In this document: piece by piece, positions 1 through 10,829 of the stretch
How positions within the stretch are numbered: the stretch's first letter is position 1
Layout: every line of letters begins with the position of its first letter
Assembly (NCBI GenBank): GCA_038380435.1
Contig: JAWZYU010000004.1
Location: forward strand, 21,736,001-21,800,000
DNA length: 64,000 bases
Source: Ryuthela nishihirai
Lineage: Eukaryota > Arthropoda > Arachnida > Araneae > Heptathelidae
Reading direction: 5' to 3'
The notes under the pieces: generated by a model
Told to the model about the DNA's origin: nothing
Database searches by the model: none
The model's input: only the letters and a program-made list of their open reading frames with translations
Made by a program: the position numbers and the translations under genes

Positions 1-2046
1 CTGGTGCGGCTGAAGGAGTGCTTTGATGTCGTCAAGATTCCTCTGGAATCCACGTCAATTCCATTGTAGGAGTGTGGCCATCTCAGGACTTAGAAGAGTG
101 GGCGGACGACGAATTGCTATTCAACTTAACCGCCACAGAGGACGGCTTAGTGAATAGGGGGCATTGGTATCCATGTCCTCAGAATCGTCCGAGGGGCATG
201 GATCGGTGACCGCCCTTTGAGGAGGAGTGATTAATTTCTTTTTGGGCCCCGGTGGGGGCCCCTTAGGTTTGGAAGGTCTTGCTATCTGAGGACGGGAAGG
301 AGGAGGCCTTCCGGTGGAGGTGGAAGGCTGTGTTGCAGGAATGGAAACGGGGGTTGATGTTGAAGTCGACACCACTCTCAGTTTCGCCTGTGTAAGGAGG
401 TACTTTGTTGAAAGTACAGGTGAGAAAGATTCAATAGGTGGTACACTGATATCAATCTGCACCGCAACCGAAGTCATTGGAACGATGGGCTTCCCAATGA
501 CTGCACTGGCATAAGATACCTTGTCAGGCGGGGAGGGCGGTGCAGTGAGCTTTCTTGCCTCAGCATAAGAGATGTTGTTCATAACCTTTAGACATTGAAC
601 CTCCTTTTCCTCCTTCCACTTTGGACAATTGTGGGAGTATACTGGATGTTCACCACTACAATTCACACAGCATGCCTTCTCAGCCATGCAGTCAGGATCA
701 AGGTGATCCTAACTGCCACAGCGAGCACAGGTGGGTTTGCTCCAGCAAGCTGTGCAGACATGACCGTATATCTGACACTGAAAGCAGCGCAGAGGGTTCA
801 GAATATACGGCCGGACCTCACAATGTAAATAGCCTGCCCTGATGGAAGAAGGCAGGCTTGGCGTATTAAATGTCACAATCAGTACCTGGGAAGGTACCAA
901 TTTCCCATCACAGCGTGTTGAAACCTGGTGGACCGCTGTTACTCCTTGAGGTGTGAGCTCTGAGAGGATTTTCTCCTCCGTAACTTTGAGGAGGCCCCAC
1001 TCAGTTATCACACCCCGAGAGGAATTCAAAGTTTTGTGGGGAGTGACTTCAACAGTCACCCCACAGATTTCTTTGACATTCATGAGCAGTTTGGAGTGTT
1101 TCGAACAAGCGGTCGCAACTTGTAAGTCGCCAGATCATAAGCATTTGACGGATTTCGGCTCTTCCGCAAGACCTTTCAATCCTTTGTTCACTAAAAATGG
1201 GGACATGCCCCCAAGAACCTGATTGCCAGTGGAGTGGACGATCAGGAATCTCGGGAATGAAGACAGACACAGAAGAGTGAAGACACAGACACAGAGATAA
1301 CATACACGAGGAAGATGGGGGCTCATGTCAAGCCCTCTTGTTGGCGCTGATCGCATTAATTTCTTCATTCTCTCTCGTTTGATTTTGTGTGGTTTAGTAC
1401 CCGCTGTCTCCACCCTCCACGGAGCCCAAGAAGAGGATGCCCAAGCAGGTGTCAGGACTATGCAGGCACTATACCCACACAGACAGTGAGCCAAGCCCTC
1501 ACAAATAAAGGGGAAAATGAAATGAGAAATTATGAAAAAAAACTTTCTTCACAAAAGGAACTAAGTAAAAATTAACAAAATGGTGAATGGCCAAACTGGC
1601 CTCACAAAGAAAGGATAACAACAAAAGGAAAATAAGTTGCAAGGAAACTCACAAACCTGTACCCAGACCGTGGGCAAGGTTACTCACCGATCTGCATAGT
1701 TGACCTTAGCAGGACCTGCCAACCAGCCGATTACTCCTGGGGGGGGGACACCCCAGGAGCTCCCGTTTACCAGAAGCAGAGGCCAAAGCAGTGTATAGCA
1801 GAGGCCCCGGAATCCATTGCCCAGCCCCGTGACAGACAGGCTCCCCAATGGCAAAACAGCCAAACAGGACCCAACCAGTCATGAGCCGGGGAGAGAAGAC
1901 GGGGACCCCCAAGAATTTCCTGGGACATGGGTCTCCACGCACGGCAAACACGTGGGTGAGCGTTCAGGACCCTGTGAGGTACCCGAGCCAGCAGAACCTT
2001 CACAGGGTGGTCCCCTCACCATGTACAGGAGCTCACACCGAGGGGG
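1..2046 (-). mobile_element. I-like LINE, 5' part (copy A), truncated by the window edge
   Basis: This stretch matches 30830-32887 of the full-length LINE, in the same orientation. Its right end is the same 5' end (the CTCACACCGAGGGGG block). It contains the start of ORF2 (ATG at 81-79), all of a damaged ORF1 and the 5' UTR. ORF2 runs off the left edge of the window, so its state is unknown. The junction between ORF1 stop and ORF2 start has the same TGAGATG arrangement as the intact copy. Confidence 0.9.
86..1260 (-). pseudogene. LINE ORF1 (gag-like nucleic-acid-binding protein), broken
   Basis: This corresponds to the 427-aa ORF1 of the intact copy at 30911-32194. Translation gives the same three CCHC-type zinc knuckles (CFQC..., CARCGS, CCVNCSGEH...). 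The reading frame is split: the N-terminal part (around 1135-1260) ends in a stop, the middle is open from 1083 to 709 and the C-terminal part from 687 to 121, with a break between 687 and 709. In jockey/I-type LINEs this protein binds the element RNA. This copy cannot make the full protein. Confidence 0.85.
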
Positions 2047-2140
2047 AATTATGTGATGAGCAGTGTGGATTCAGAAATGGGTAGAGGATGTGTAGATCAG
2101 ATTTTTTCACTTAGCAGATTCTTGAGAAATGTTCCAGTCC
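2047..2140 (+). mobile_element. Fragment of RTE-type LINE reverse transcriptase
   Basis: Matches 17380-17460 of the RTE copy: the peptide reads DEQCGFRNG then a broken cysteine/aspartate segment, as in the RT palm region (DEQCGFRSGRG in the better copy). It abuts the 5' end of the I-like LINE, so the LINE either inserted into an RTE copy or the two were joined by rearrangement. Confidence 0.7.
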
Positions 2141-2148
2141 TCCACAAT

Positions 2149-2450
2149 TCAGTTGAGATAGGTCTTTGCAAACTGTAGCCTAATCTTTCGATGCCTTGCA
2201 GTCAACAAGGGGACACAATGTGGGTGTCGACTGCCATAGCCTATTTTTTCCATGATACAATGGATAGTCTTTGTGCATAAGCTTGTGGGTGTGCCCTCAA
2301 TCAATTCAGACACTCTCTGCTCTACAGTAGCCATGCAATTCCTTGTTACGATGTGGGACAGTCTGCATTCACCTCGAGAGTCCACTGCATGTTTACATAC
2401 ACATTTCTCCTATTAGTTGGAGGTTTTGCCATATTTCACGTAGTCTTGGT
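2149..2450 (-). pseudogene. Tc1-like transposase fragment (helix-turn-helix region)
   Basis: An open stretch on the minus strand reads as the second helix-turn-helix part of a Tc1 transposase: it ends in VPLLTARHRKIRLQFAK, the conserved linker before the catalytic domain (compare the usual PLLTARHR..RL.FA of Tc1-like proteins). The catalytic DDE domain is absent. No terminal inverted repeats were found nearby. I read it as an old fragment. Confidence 0.7.
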
Positions 2451-3069
2451 ATACACATGCAATAGTCTGATGTGGAAATCCCTACAGTTCAGCCGTTGCA
2501 GTGATGAACAAACAGCCTTCCTCGTACCTACTATCTGGCTATGGTCAAACTCATGTCACTGCCTTTCCACAATTACTTTTCCATGATTAATTTCCAATGC
2601 ATAGAGCCTCCATGCCTATTTAAAGTCATTGCCAGTTTCAGCATCCCACATGACTGGATGTGATACTTCTGCTTTGCATAATGTTATCAAGGTGTGTATA
2701 ATAATTTGTCCATTCAGTGTAAATTGCAATGCTGGTACAACTGGGAATCAAGTCTGGGAACTTCAGATTAAGAGCCTGGCCCTCCCATGATTAAACAGGA
2801 TTTAGGTTTCATAATGCAGAGTAATATATTTAAAATGTATGGTAAACTAGAAGAATCCCATATGTGCCAGAGGCGATATGCAATCTCATTTTCAAAGAAA
2901 ATGAAGTTTTTCCTTAACCTACTTTTTTACTCCTTAAAAGTTTTAATTTGAGCTAACAGATGGTGAGGTAAACTGTAAATAGAATTTTATTTGCAATTAT
3001 ACAACATTAAAAGAACTTGTCTTTTATTTCTTAAATTTAAAAAGTTGCATTTACCATTCCCTCTGAGAA
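2451..3069. other. AT-rich stretch, no gene seen
   Basis: No coding signature, no splice-flanked open segment and no recognised repeat apart from a short copy near 2880 of the AATGAGATAAT-type motif that ends the tandem repeat to the right. Confidence 0.5.
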
Positions 3070-4205
3070 AAGTCATTGTCAGTAAATATCTCTTCAAAGT
3101 TCATTGTCAGTGGAATATTCTCTTGAAAAGCTATCACCGAAATTTCAAATTTCTGTTACATACAAATCATTTGCAAAAGTCGCTGCTAATTTTGCTGTTC
3201 CTACACTTATTGATCTGTAACAATGTGAATTAAAACTACCTGTGTTTAAAAAATGTGAATTATAATTAATATTTCATTAGTACTATAATCCAAATAAATG
3301 AATTTTCCAATCATCACTTTATTGTTGTCAATAAAAATTTAGTAACCTTCACATTCCACTACCAAAATTTCAAATTTCTAGTATAAATATATCATTTGCA
3401 ATACTTGTTTAAAATTTTAGAATTTTTAAAATTTTCTACCATTAGAGGGTACAGTCATAGCTTTTGGGATATTGGGAAAGTGCAAATCATAATATTTCAT
3501 CAATATCTATCTAACCTAAAAAGAATTTTTAATTTATCTCTATAAACAAACAATTCCTTTAAATCAAAAAAGTCACATTTTTTCCACCCACCCTGGGTCT
3601 AACAGGTCAATTCATTGTTGCCAATGGGAACTTCATGATGTTCACATTCCACCACCAAAATTCAAAATTTCTAGCTTAAATATGTAATCTACAATAATCA
3701 TTTAAAATTTTGGAATTTGCCAATTTTGCCACCATTAGAGGATGCAATTATAGTTTTTGGAAGATTTAAAAAGTGTGAATCATAATATTTCATCAATTCC
3801 TATCTAACCAAAAAGAATTTTCCATTTATCTCTAAACATAAACAATTATCAGCTAAAACTAAAAAAAGGTGTGTTTTCCCACCCCCTCTGGGTCTAAGGG
3901 TAAACTCATTATTGGCAATGGGAACTCCATGACCTTCACATTTCACCAACAAAATTTCAAATTTCTAGCATAAATACATCGCTTGCAATATTTGTTTGAA
4001 ATTTTGGGATGTTCAACTTTTTACATTGTTAGATAGCATAATTATAGCTTAGGGAAATTCAGAAAATGCATATCATAATATTTCATCAATACCTATACAA
4101 CAAAGAATTTTCAATTTATCTCTATAAACAAAAAAGTTCGATCTCTACAGATGGATGGATGGACAGACAAAGTGAAACTATTATCTCCTTTCCAAAGAAA
4201 ATGAG
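3070..4205 (+). repeat. Diverged ~294-bp tandem repeat array
   Basis: A unit containing CCACCAAAATTTCAAATTTC recurs near 3358, 3650 and 3946, a period of about 294 bp, with an older copy before it near 3140. Each unit also carries a CATTAGAGG..CA.TTATAG block, an ATAATATTTCATCAAT block and an AATTTATCTCTA block. The array ends with ATGGATGGATGG, then a short inverted repeat (ATTATCTC ... GAGATAAT). The same family appears reverse-complemented at 63130-63780. Non-coding; function unknown. Confidence 0.85.
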
Positions 4206-4213
4206 ATAATTAA

Positions 4214-4686
4214 CCCTTTGCACTCAAGAGGTGACCCTCAATGACACTTGGTTTGATGTAGCAACTTGAATGGTGATTGAGAGGTGACAAGGATCTCTCA
4301 AGTGCAGAGATCCTTTGCATTTGAGAGGCAACCCTCAATCACCACTTGGTTTAATGCAGCATCTCGAATGACAACTGAGGGGTGACAATAAGCGTTTTAT
4401 AAACAGATATCTTTTCTCTTTACATTTTAGATGTGTAAATCTATTGTCTATGTGCACTTCATACTACAGCATTGTGTTTAACGAAAATTATTTTAAACTT
4501 AGTCTGTTTTTAGTGGCTATAAAAATTAAGCCAAATGATGAAATTAGTAGCAGTGAAGATGAGTTTGATTTTACATTGTTTATGTATGATTTATTTTTAT
4601 GTTATAAAAATTTTCATCAACTTTTTAGCAAAAAAACTTCGAATTGCTACTTCTCTATAGCGAAAAAAACTTTTGAGTTCAAAGGG
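4214..4686. mobile_element. piggyBac-like non-autonomous element with TTAA target duplication
   Basis: The ends read CCCTTTGCACTCAAGAGG on the left and, reverse-complemented, CCCTTTGAACTCAAAAG on the right, so they are inverted repeats. TTAA flanks both sides (4210-4213 and 4687-4690), the hallmark target of piggyBac transposons. Inside, 4444-4722 is open and includes PNDEISSSEDEF, an acidic serine-rich stretch like those at the N-terminus of piggyBac transposases, but no catalytic domain is present. The interior left part carries an internal direct repeat (GAGGTGACCCTCAATGAC / GAGGCAACCCTCAATCACC). Confidence 0.7.
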
Positions 4687-4690
4687 TTAA

Positions 4691-5640
4691 CTTATTCTAA
4701 TATATATTTCAGAACAAAATGAAATGCTAAACTAACTTTTTCTGACAGTGTAATATCCACAAGTTACCAAACATATTAAAAGAGAATCAAATTATCTCAT
4801 GAAGATTTTCATACATTCAATGGGAGTTTAATGAAATATTCATTTCTTGGATGTATTTTTCAACAAGTACTTTTTTCACTTTGTAGCAAACCTACTACTA
4901 GGGTCACTTCTTCATAATACACTCCAATTAATATATCAAATAATTAAAAAAAATATTTACTAGTGATAGCTTTGGATCATTCTCATTTCAAAATTCACCC
5001 ATTTTCATCTAACAGTTTGTCACATCACACTAGTTGAAAACCTCTGCACTATTTTAAGGTTAGATAATTTATCACAGTACAATTCAATAATGAAAATAAT
5101 GATATATACATAATGTACTAATTCTTATTCAATTATATTTCAAGACTTTTCCATTTTTATTTTTCAAGCATAATTTTAGATTTCATTGCTGTGATTGCTA
5201 TGCCATAGTTGTGCATGCTCATTGCAAGTTACTGACAGTTGTCATTTCAATGCCAATAGTATTATAAACAAAGCACAACTAGAATCAATGAAAGTTTCAT
5301 TTACCTTAAACTTTGCTTTTTTAGATATCAAATTAGTACTTGGCACTTTCTATCTGAGTACAATACACAATCACATGGATCTTCTAATGAAAGCTTAACT
5401 TTAACTCTAACTTCTAATGAAAGCTTTTTTTTTTAATTTTGCCACAGTTCACAACTTACTTTTGATATAACTAAGGTTACAATACTGTATAATGAATTAA
5501 AAAATTTTCTAATTAAAATTATTTAAATTAGAAATTGATTGTAATTTATTCTAAAATTTTAGCAATAAGGGCTACTCATTTTAAAAGAGAAAAGCGTATG
5601 CCTTTCCTTCTTTATTTCCCTCTAAAAACATAAATTAAAG
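4691..5640. other. AT-rich stretch, no gene seen
   Basis: Low-complexity A/T sequence with no supported coding exon. The short open segments have no recognisable motif. Confidence 0.5.
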
Positions 5641-5650
5641 CTAATGAAAA

Positions 5651-7501
5651 ATTTGGTTGGTTGGTTGTTTTGGGTTTTATGTATGGTGCATGGGCAACTA
5701 GGCCATAATGCGCCAAACAGAAGACAAAAAAAAAAATATGCAACCCACAACCAAATTTAAAATAAAAACGGTATATTGTAAAATGGTAAAACAACAAATA
5801 ACAAGTGTATATGTACAAAGTAAAACAGCTTGAAAAATACAAGTTATAACAATCCCAAGTGTAAAAGACCTGGGCTATACAAAATACTAGGTAAAAATTC
5901 CTTTTTAAAATATTGTGGTTATTTTAATAGATTTTGATTTTTACCTAGTATTTCGTATAGCCCAGGTCTTTTACACTTGGGATTGTTATAACTTGTATTT
6001 TTCAAGCTGTTTTACTTTGTACATATACACTTGTTATTTGTTGTTTTACCATTTTAAAATATACCGCTTTTTTTTTTTATATTTTTTTAAATTTTCCTTT
6101 TTTAAATATTATGGTTATTTTAATAGATTTTGAAATACTGGTGGTAAAAAGCAATGATCAGTTAAAAGATGTCCGAGTGTAAGAGGATGCAAAATCATGA
6201 AAGTTAAAATACATTTCACATTCAAAATTAAAAGCTTGACATTCGATTAAAACATTTAACAGTTAAAAAGGTGTCACAAAACTCGCACTAAGGTACGTCG
6301 TCTGCCCGTAGAAGAAACGAATGAGTAAGAAATGAATAACCTAAGCGGAGCCAAGCAAGTACAACCTCCTCCTTGCGATTCCTGCGGTAACATGACTGCC
6401 ATGGTTTGATGATAGGCTTGATCTCAAAGAGCTTGTTGGTAAGCTGTTGTGACCAAGATCTCTGTCACTGTGCCTGGAGCTCAATGGTAAAATGTTGCCA
6501 GAAATACAGATATAGAACAGGCAACGGAGAGCTGGACAGGGGTGTGGCTAACCTGGCAGCAGCATGTGCCTAGTCATTGCCCATGATATCGACATTACCA
6601 GGCACCCAACAGAAATTGATGGTGATTGTGGCTGCCAGATGATGTAGCTGCTGGCGGATCTTAGAACAGGGTGAGGCTAATGCCTCACTGAGATCAAAGC
6701 CTGTAGCGAGCTAAGCAAGTCGGGTAAAGCACACACTGACGATGCTTAGCCTCCACATGGTAGAAAGTGAGGCTGTTAGTGTGCAATTCTGCAGTGAAGA
6801 TGGAACACTGCTCTGCAATGATTACATCACAGCAGACCATTGCCGATCCCACTGATGTGCCGGACTTCGAGCCATCTGTAAACACAGGCAAGAAGTTCGG
6901 GTGCACAGCATGATGACTGGCAAAGAGTTGCCGGTACACACAGTCAGGTGTAAAGGCCTTCCCTGTCCTGCAAAGAGAGAAATCACAGGAAGGGGAAACA
7001 GCGAGCCATGGTGGAAGTGGCTTGACTGTCGACTGTGTGATGCTATCAAGACTGATGTTGGTCTCTGAGGTAGCCTCGGACTCGCAAACCAAATGGACGA
7101 ATGGCAGTTGGCCAATTAGTGTAAAGCATTTCCCACTTTGAACTGAAAACACAGTCCCAAGTGGGATGGCCAGGCAGGGATCACAATTTAGATGCATATT
7201 GTAGGGACAACTGCTGACGGCGAAGAGATAAAGATGGTTTGTCAGTCTCAATGTAAAGACTTTGGACCAGTGAGGTGTGGAAGGCTTCCATGCAAACACG
7301 GAGGGCCTGTTGATGGAGGGGGTCCAGCACCATCACCACTGAATCCCGGGTGTAGTCGTTCAGCTGGGATTCGTCCAGTATCGATCAGACAAGTGCACGG
7401 TACAGGCGGAGCAAGGAACATCGGTCTGCCCCCCCCCCCCCCATGAAAGGGAGGAGTGAACCTTAACAATGTTCAATGCCCGTGTGCACTTGGACCTGAG
7501 A
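5651..7501 (-). mobile_element. I-like LINE 3' fragment (copy B), rearranged
   Basis: Matches 26952-28625 of the full-length LINE: the 3' UTR with CCATAATGCGCCAAAC, then the RNase H and C-terminal region of ORF2 (TDGSKSGTSVGSAMVCC at about 6845-6895). ORF2 is broken by frameshifts and deletions. At 5906-6131 the end of ORF2 plus 3' UTR appears a second time in opposite orientation, forming a palindrome. The fragment resumes at 8257 after an LTR insertion. Confidence 0.88.
5757..6075. repeat. ~140-bp inverted repeat inside the LINE 3' UTR
   Basis: 5757-5896 and 5939-6075 are near-perfect reverse complements (for example AGACCTGGGCTATAC and GTATAGCCCAGGTCT), separated by about 40 bp. The end-of-ORF2 motif GGTTATTTTAATAGATTTT occurs directly repeated at about 5917 and 6112. 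The order suggests template switching during or after LINE insertion. Confidence 0.85.
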
Positions 7502-7505
7502 TGAC

Positions 7506-8256
7506 TGTGATGCCCCCTCGTTCACTTTTACTTTACCTTAACCAGTTTTGCTTAATTTATGTTATATTTATCATTTTGGGGATTTTTATTTCCTTTTTGG
7601 CATCGCAGCGCTCGTTTCCAAGAGTTAGGAGTTGCGCATGCACAACTCCGAACTTTCAACTGTCACCCGCTAAAGTGCGTGCACAAGGACACGCCCCCTC
7701 TTGCATCATAGCTTGCGTCGCTCGTCAATTTATGCAAATGTCTTTCCCGATGTGCAACATGACACATGCGGGCTTTGTACCTCTTGTTATAATCTGGTGA
7801 CATGTTGTCACAGTAGACAGCACAGAGGCTCATAGCCAGAGCAGTAGCTCAGTAGCACAGAGAGAAGCACAGAGTAATGAGTAGCACAGTTAGTGCAGTG
7901 TGTATAGTCAGAGTTGAGAAATGATGTATCTTCTTCATTGAAGTTTTGGTGAGTGATTTTTGGAAATAAATTTGTTTGTTATTTAAACCTTTCGAATCTT
8001 TACTAATTTTTTTTCTCTTGAGCAACGTTAATTGTTTTGGATTAGAAATTACCTTTACATTTTGACAATCATTTAATATTTTTTGAATTCTTACTCATTA
8101 ACACTCGCTGGTATTTTGAACCCTAATTTAACTTTTTTTTTTGGCAATTTGTTAATTATTGCCTGGTGCCCAACTCAATTATCCGGAGCATGAAAATAAT
8201 TGGATCAGACAAAGGGTCCAAACTTTAAAAGTAATTCACTTCTTTGGAGCGTTACA
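7506..8256 (+). mobile_element. LTR insertion (solo LTR or LTR with a short internal piece)
   Basis: It interrupts LINE copy B exactly: TGAC is found on both sides (7502-7505 and 8257-8260). The inserted DNA begins TGTGATGCC and ends GCGTTACA, matching the TG...CA rule for LTRs, and an AATAAA signal lies at 7966. A PBS-like TGGTGCCCAACTC lies at about 8165-8177, so the right end could be a short stretch of internal sequence rather than pure LTR. No gag or pol is present. Confidence 0.7.
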
Positions 8257-8400
8257 TGACATATATGTGTGGTCAACAAAAAGGTCCACAACTGGAATGA
8301 TGTTATCCCCAAGCCATAGCTCAGAATCCAGGTAAAGATCATGCTTCTGGCAAAAGTGCACACAAGCAGTCTTCTGTGGGGAGAACATGAAAATTTTGGA
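8257..8400 (-). mobile_element. I-like LINE fragment, continuation of copy B
   Basis: Resumes the LINE ORF2 after the LTR: the minus strand encodes QKTACVHFCQKHDLYLDSE, matching the intact copy around 28680-28790 (QKTACVHFCHKRNLHLDPE). It ends near 8400 in unrelated AT-rich DNA. Confidence 0.85.
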
Positions 8401-8622
8401 AAATGCAAATAATTGTAACAATATTAGAATAGCCAGATAAACAATAAAATTATCAGCTTATTTTTTAATAAGTTGATTTTTTTTTTAAGTTGAAGCTTTA
8501 CTTTACCCAACAAGCTTCTTTTGCTAGCATAATTATACAAAAATATTTATTCTCTTAGTCTTAAACTTTAGTCACAATTAATACATACATAAAAAAAAAG
8601 AATATTTGTTCATTAAAATTAC

Positions 8623-8857
8623 CTGCTACTACCATAATCTAAACACCACTGAAACTCGCCGCTTTCTTGCAAGAAAGAAGAGGTGATAGATGACAGACAT
8701 CTTGATGGAGTCCCGCTTAAATTGTCACTCACATTGGGTTCTTCTCCTTGAGTAAAATACAACTGTTGCTCATCAACAGTATGCTTATTGTAATTAAAAT
8801 CATTTTCACATTCATGGTCAGATGAACTGTGAGAAGTTACTTCCATTTCAATTCCAT
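8623..8857 (-). CDS. Putative internal exon of an unidentified gene
   Basis: On the minus strand an open segment of 235 nt sits between a good acceptor (TTTTTATAG before position 8857) and a good donor (AGTAGCAG|GTAATT, donor at 8622-8621). It is open in a phase that leaves two bases of a split codon at each end. The peptide is acidic and serine-rich (SHSSSDHECENDF, then SSITSSFLQESGEFQWCLDYG). The ESGEFQW stretch slightly recalls the SEFEW region of FAM199X-type proteins, but I do not claim that identity. No neighbouring exons were recognised, so this could be a lone open segment. A cDNA match would settle it. Confidence 0.4.
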
Positions 8858-9365
8858 CTATAAAAAGAGTATTCATATTAAAATATAGGCATGAATTTTC
8901 ATTGTACTGAAAGGGATAAAAATATATCTGTGTATACAAACTGCTAAATTTTGTTTTTTGAAATGAATATATCCCTTTCACAATCATGAAAATCTTTTAA
9001 GTTTTAACTATTAATCTTTGCACCTCTAGCTCTTCTACAATTATTAACTATTCTTCAAATTTTTTAACTACATAATAATACAAAAAACAAAACTTACTCT
9101 AAAACACCTTATACTTTTTTTTTTGTAAAATGCTTATTTCAATAACAAAATTTAAGTTAATTGGATTGACTTTTTTACATTAACTTAAATTTTTTTTAAA
9201 CTTCTAACATTATTATTACAATCAATCATTTTTTCCCCCTTTCTAAAAAGTTTATAGCAATATTGAGCAGAAATTTTACCACAAGTCTATTACCTTGGAC
9301 AACTGGTGTACACAAGAGTGGGAGGGTTCATGGGTCTGAACTGCTTCCCCTTAAAATAAAGTATA
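8858..9365. other. AT-rich stretch, no gene seen
   Basis: If the exon at 8623-8857 is real, this is its upstream intron. Nothing else is visible. Confidence 0.4.
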
Positions 9366-10829
9366 CAGGGTGATTCAAAACTTATCGTTCACATTTCGTG
9401 GGGAGGTAGGGAATACATCAGGAAACCGATTTCACATAGGAAAGAATGTCCGCAAATGTACGCATGTGTATGTAGAGGGTGCTGTGTGTACCCAACCAGT
9501 GTACAGCTCGCCCGACCACTCCCGCTGTCATCAGTGTACGAGCTGACTTACTAGTGATAAGATGAATCGTTTTACGCATCAAGAGCTAGCGGATATGCAT
9601 CTCGCATATGGGGCAGCTGGCGAAAGTGGCCACCGAGCTAGGCAAGTTTACGAAGACCGATACCCCAACAGAAGAATACCGCAGCATCAAATGTTTGCAC
9701 GTGTGCATCGCAATCTGCGCGAACGTGGTTCACTGCGCAGCAACATGGAGGATACGGGGAGAAGACGACTGACGCGGACTGTCAACGTCGCAGAACAAGT
9801 CCTACAGTCCATTGAAGATAATCCAAATACCAGCACATGAGCTATTGCTCAGCAGCTTGGGTTCTCTCAGTCAGCAGTGTGGCAGACACTGCACGAAGAA
9901 TGTGTGCATCCTTACCATCTGCAAAGGGTGCAGTTACTGCATCCTGACGATTATCCGAAGCATGTGGAATTTGCACAATGGTTCATGCAGAAAGGTGCCG
10001 TGGACCCCAGTTTTCCAGCTTCTGTCCTTTTTACAGATGAAGCTTCATTCACTCGTGAAGGTGTGTTCAATACACACAATTCACGTGTAGGCTTACGACA
10101 ACCCGCATGGTACGAGAAGTCATGCTGCGCAACATCGTTTTGCCGTAAATGTGTGGGCTGGAATCATTGGTCTGTTAGTTGGGACCTTACTTGCTACCGC
10201 CCCAATTGGACGGCCGGAAATACCTAATATTTCTCGAGACAGTGTTACCGACTTTTCTGTGTGCTGTTCCTGCGCATATCCGCCGAGATATGTGGTATCA
10301 ACATGACGGGGCTCCAGCCCATAGCACAATTGTTGCGCGTGATTACCTGAACCGAACATTCGGAGCTCGATGGATCGGTAGAGGTGGACCGATCACTTGG
10401 CCACCCAGGTCACCTGATTTATCGCCCATGGATTTCTTTTTGTGGGGGGCCATGAAAGACCATGTGTACGAGACCCCCATCGACAGTGAAATGGACCTCG
10501 TTGCACGAATAGTGGCCGCCGCAGGCATTGTCTGTGATATGCCAGGCATTTTTGAAAATGTTCGGCGGTCAATGCAACGGCGCTGTGAATCCTGTGTCCA
10601 TGTAAATGGTCGCAATTTTGAGCACCTACTGTGAACTTGTACTTTACCTTGTTGGAATAAAAGTCGCATTCGTTACCACTTAACTGTACTGTTTCCTTGT
10701 GTTCACTTTACTTGTCCATTTTGTTCATGTAGATGACGTTTGCGGACATACTTTCCTATGTGAAATCGGTTTCCTGATGTATTCCCTACCTCCCCACGAA
10801 ATTTGAACGATAAGTTTTGAATCACCCTG
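9366..10829 (+). mobile_element. mariner-type transposon with long inverted repeats
   Basis: Terminal inverted repeats of about 95 bp begin CAGGGTGATTCAAAACTTAT at both ends and extend through TTTCACATAGGAAAG to GTCCGCAAA. The left end is preceded by TA; the right end is followed by TG, so the expected TA duplication has one substitution. The element is 1464 bp with a single transposase gene that is broken. Confidence 0.92.
9562..10634 (+). pseudogene. mariner-family transposase, DD41D class, broken
   Basis: The N-terminus (MNRFTHQELADMHLAYGAAG) and helix-turn-helix region lead to a DDE domain. The catalytic motifs are visible: LFTDEASF (first Asp, about 10033), WYQHDGAPAH (second Asp) and SPDLSPMDFFLWG (third Asp). 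Counting from the second to the third gives 41 residues between them, the spacing of the DD41D (rosa/Visitor-like) group. The frame is hit by a TGA at 9838-9840 and by two frameshifts, between about 10100-10133 and 10150-10180. With these repaired in the mind only the usual ~345-residue length is seen. Not functional in this copy; the long inverted repeats suggest it was mobilised fairly recently. Confidence 0.88.

Noticed and set aside
3070..4205. CRISPR-like array
   Set aside because: The period is about 294 bp with diverged copies and no spacer structure; the genome is eukaryotic.
7431..7442. Runs of C or G (also near 35528, 41503, 46369, 50645, 62400, 63452)
   Set aside because: Homopolymer tracts, possibly with length errors; no structural or regulatory context seen.
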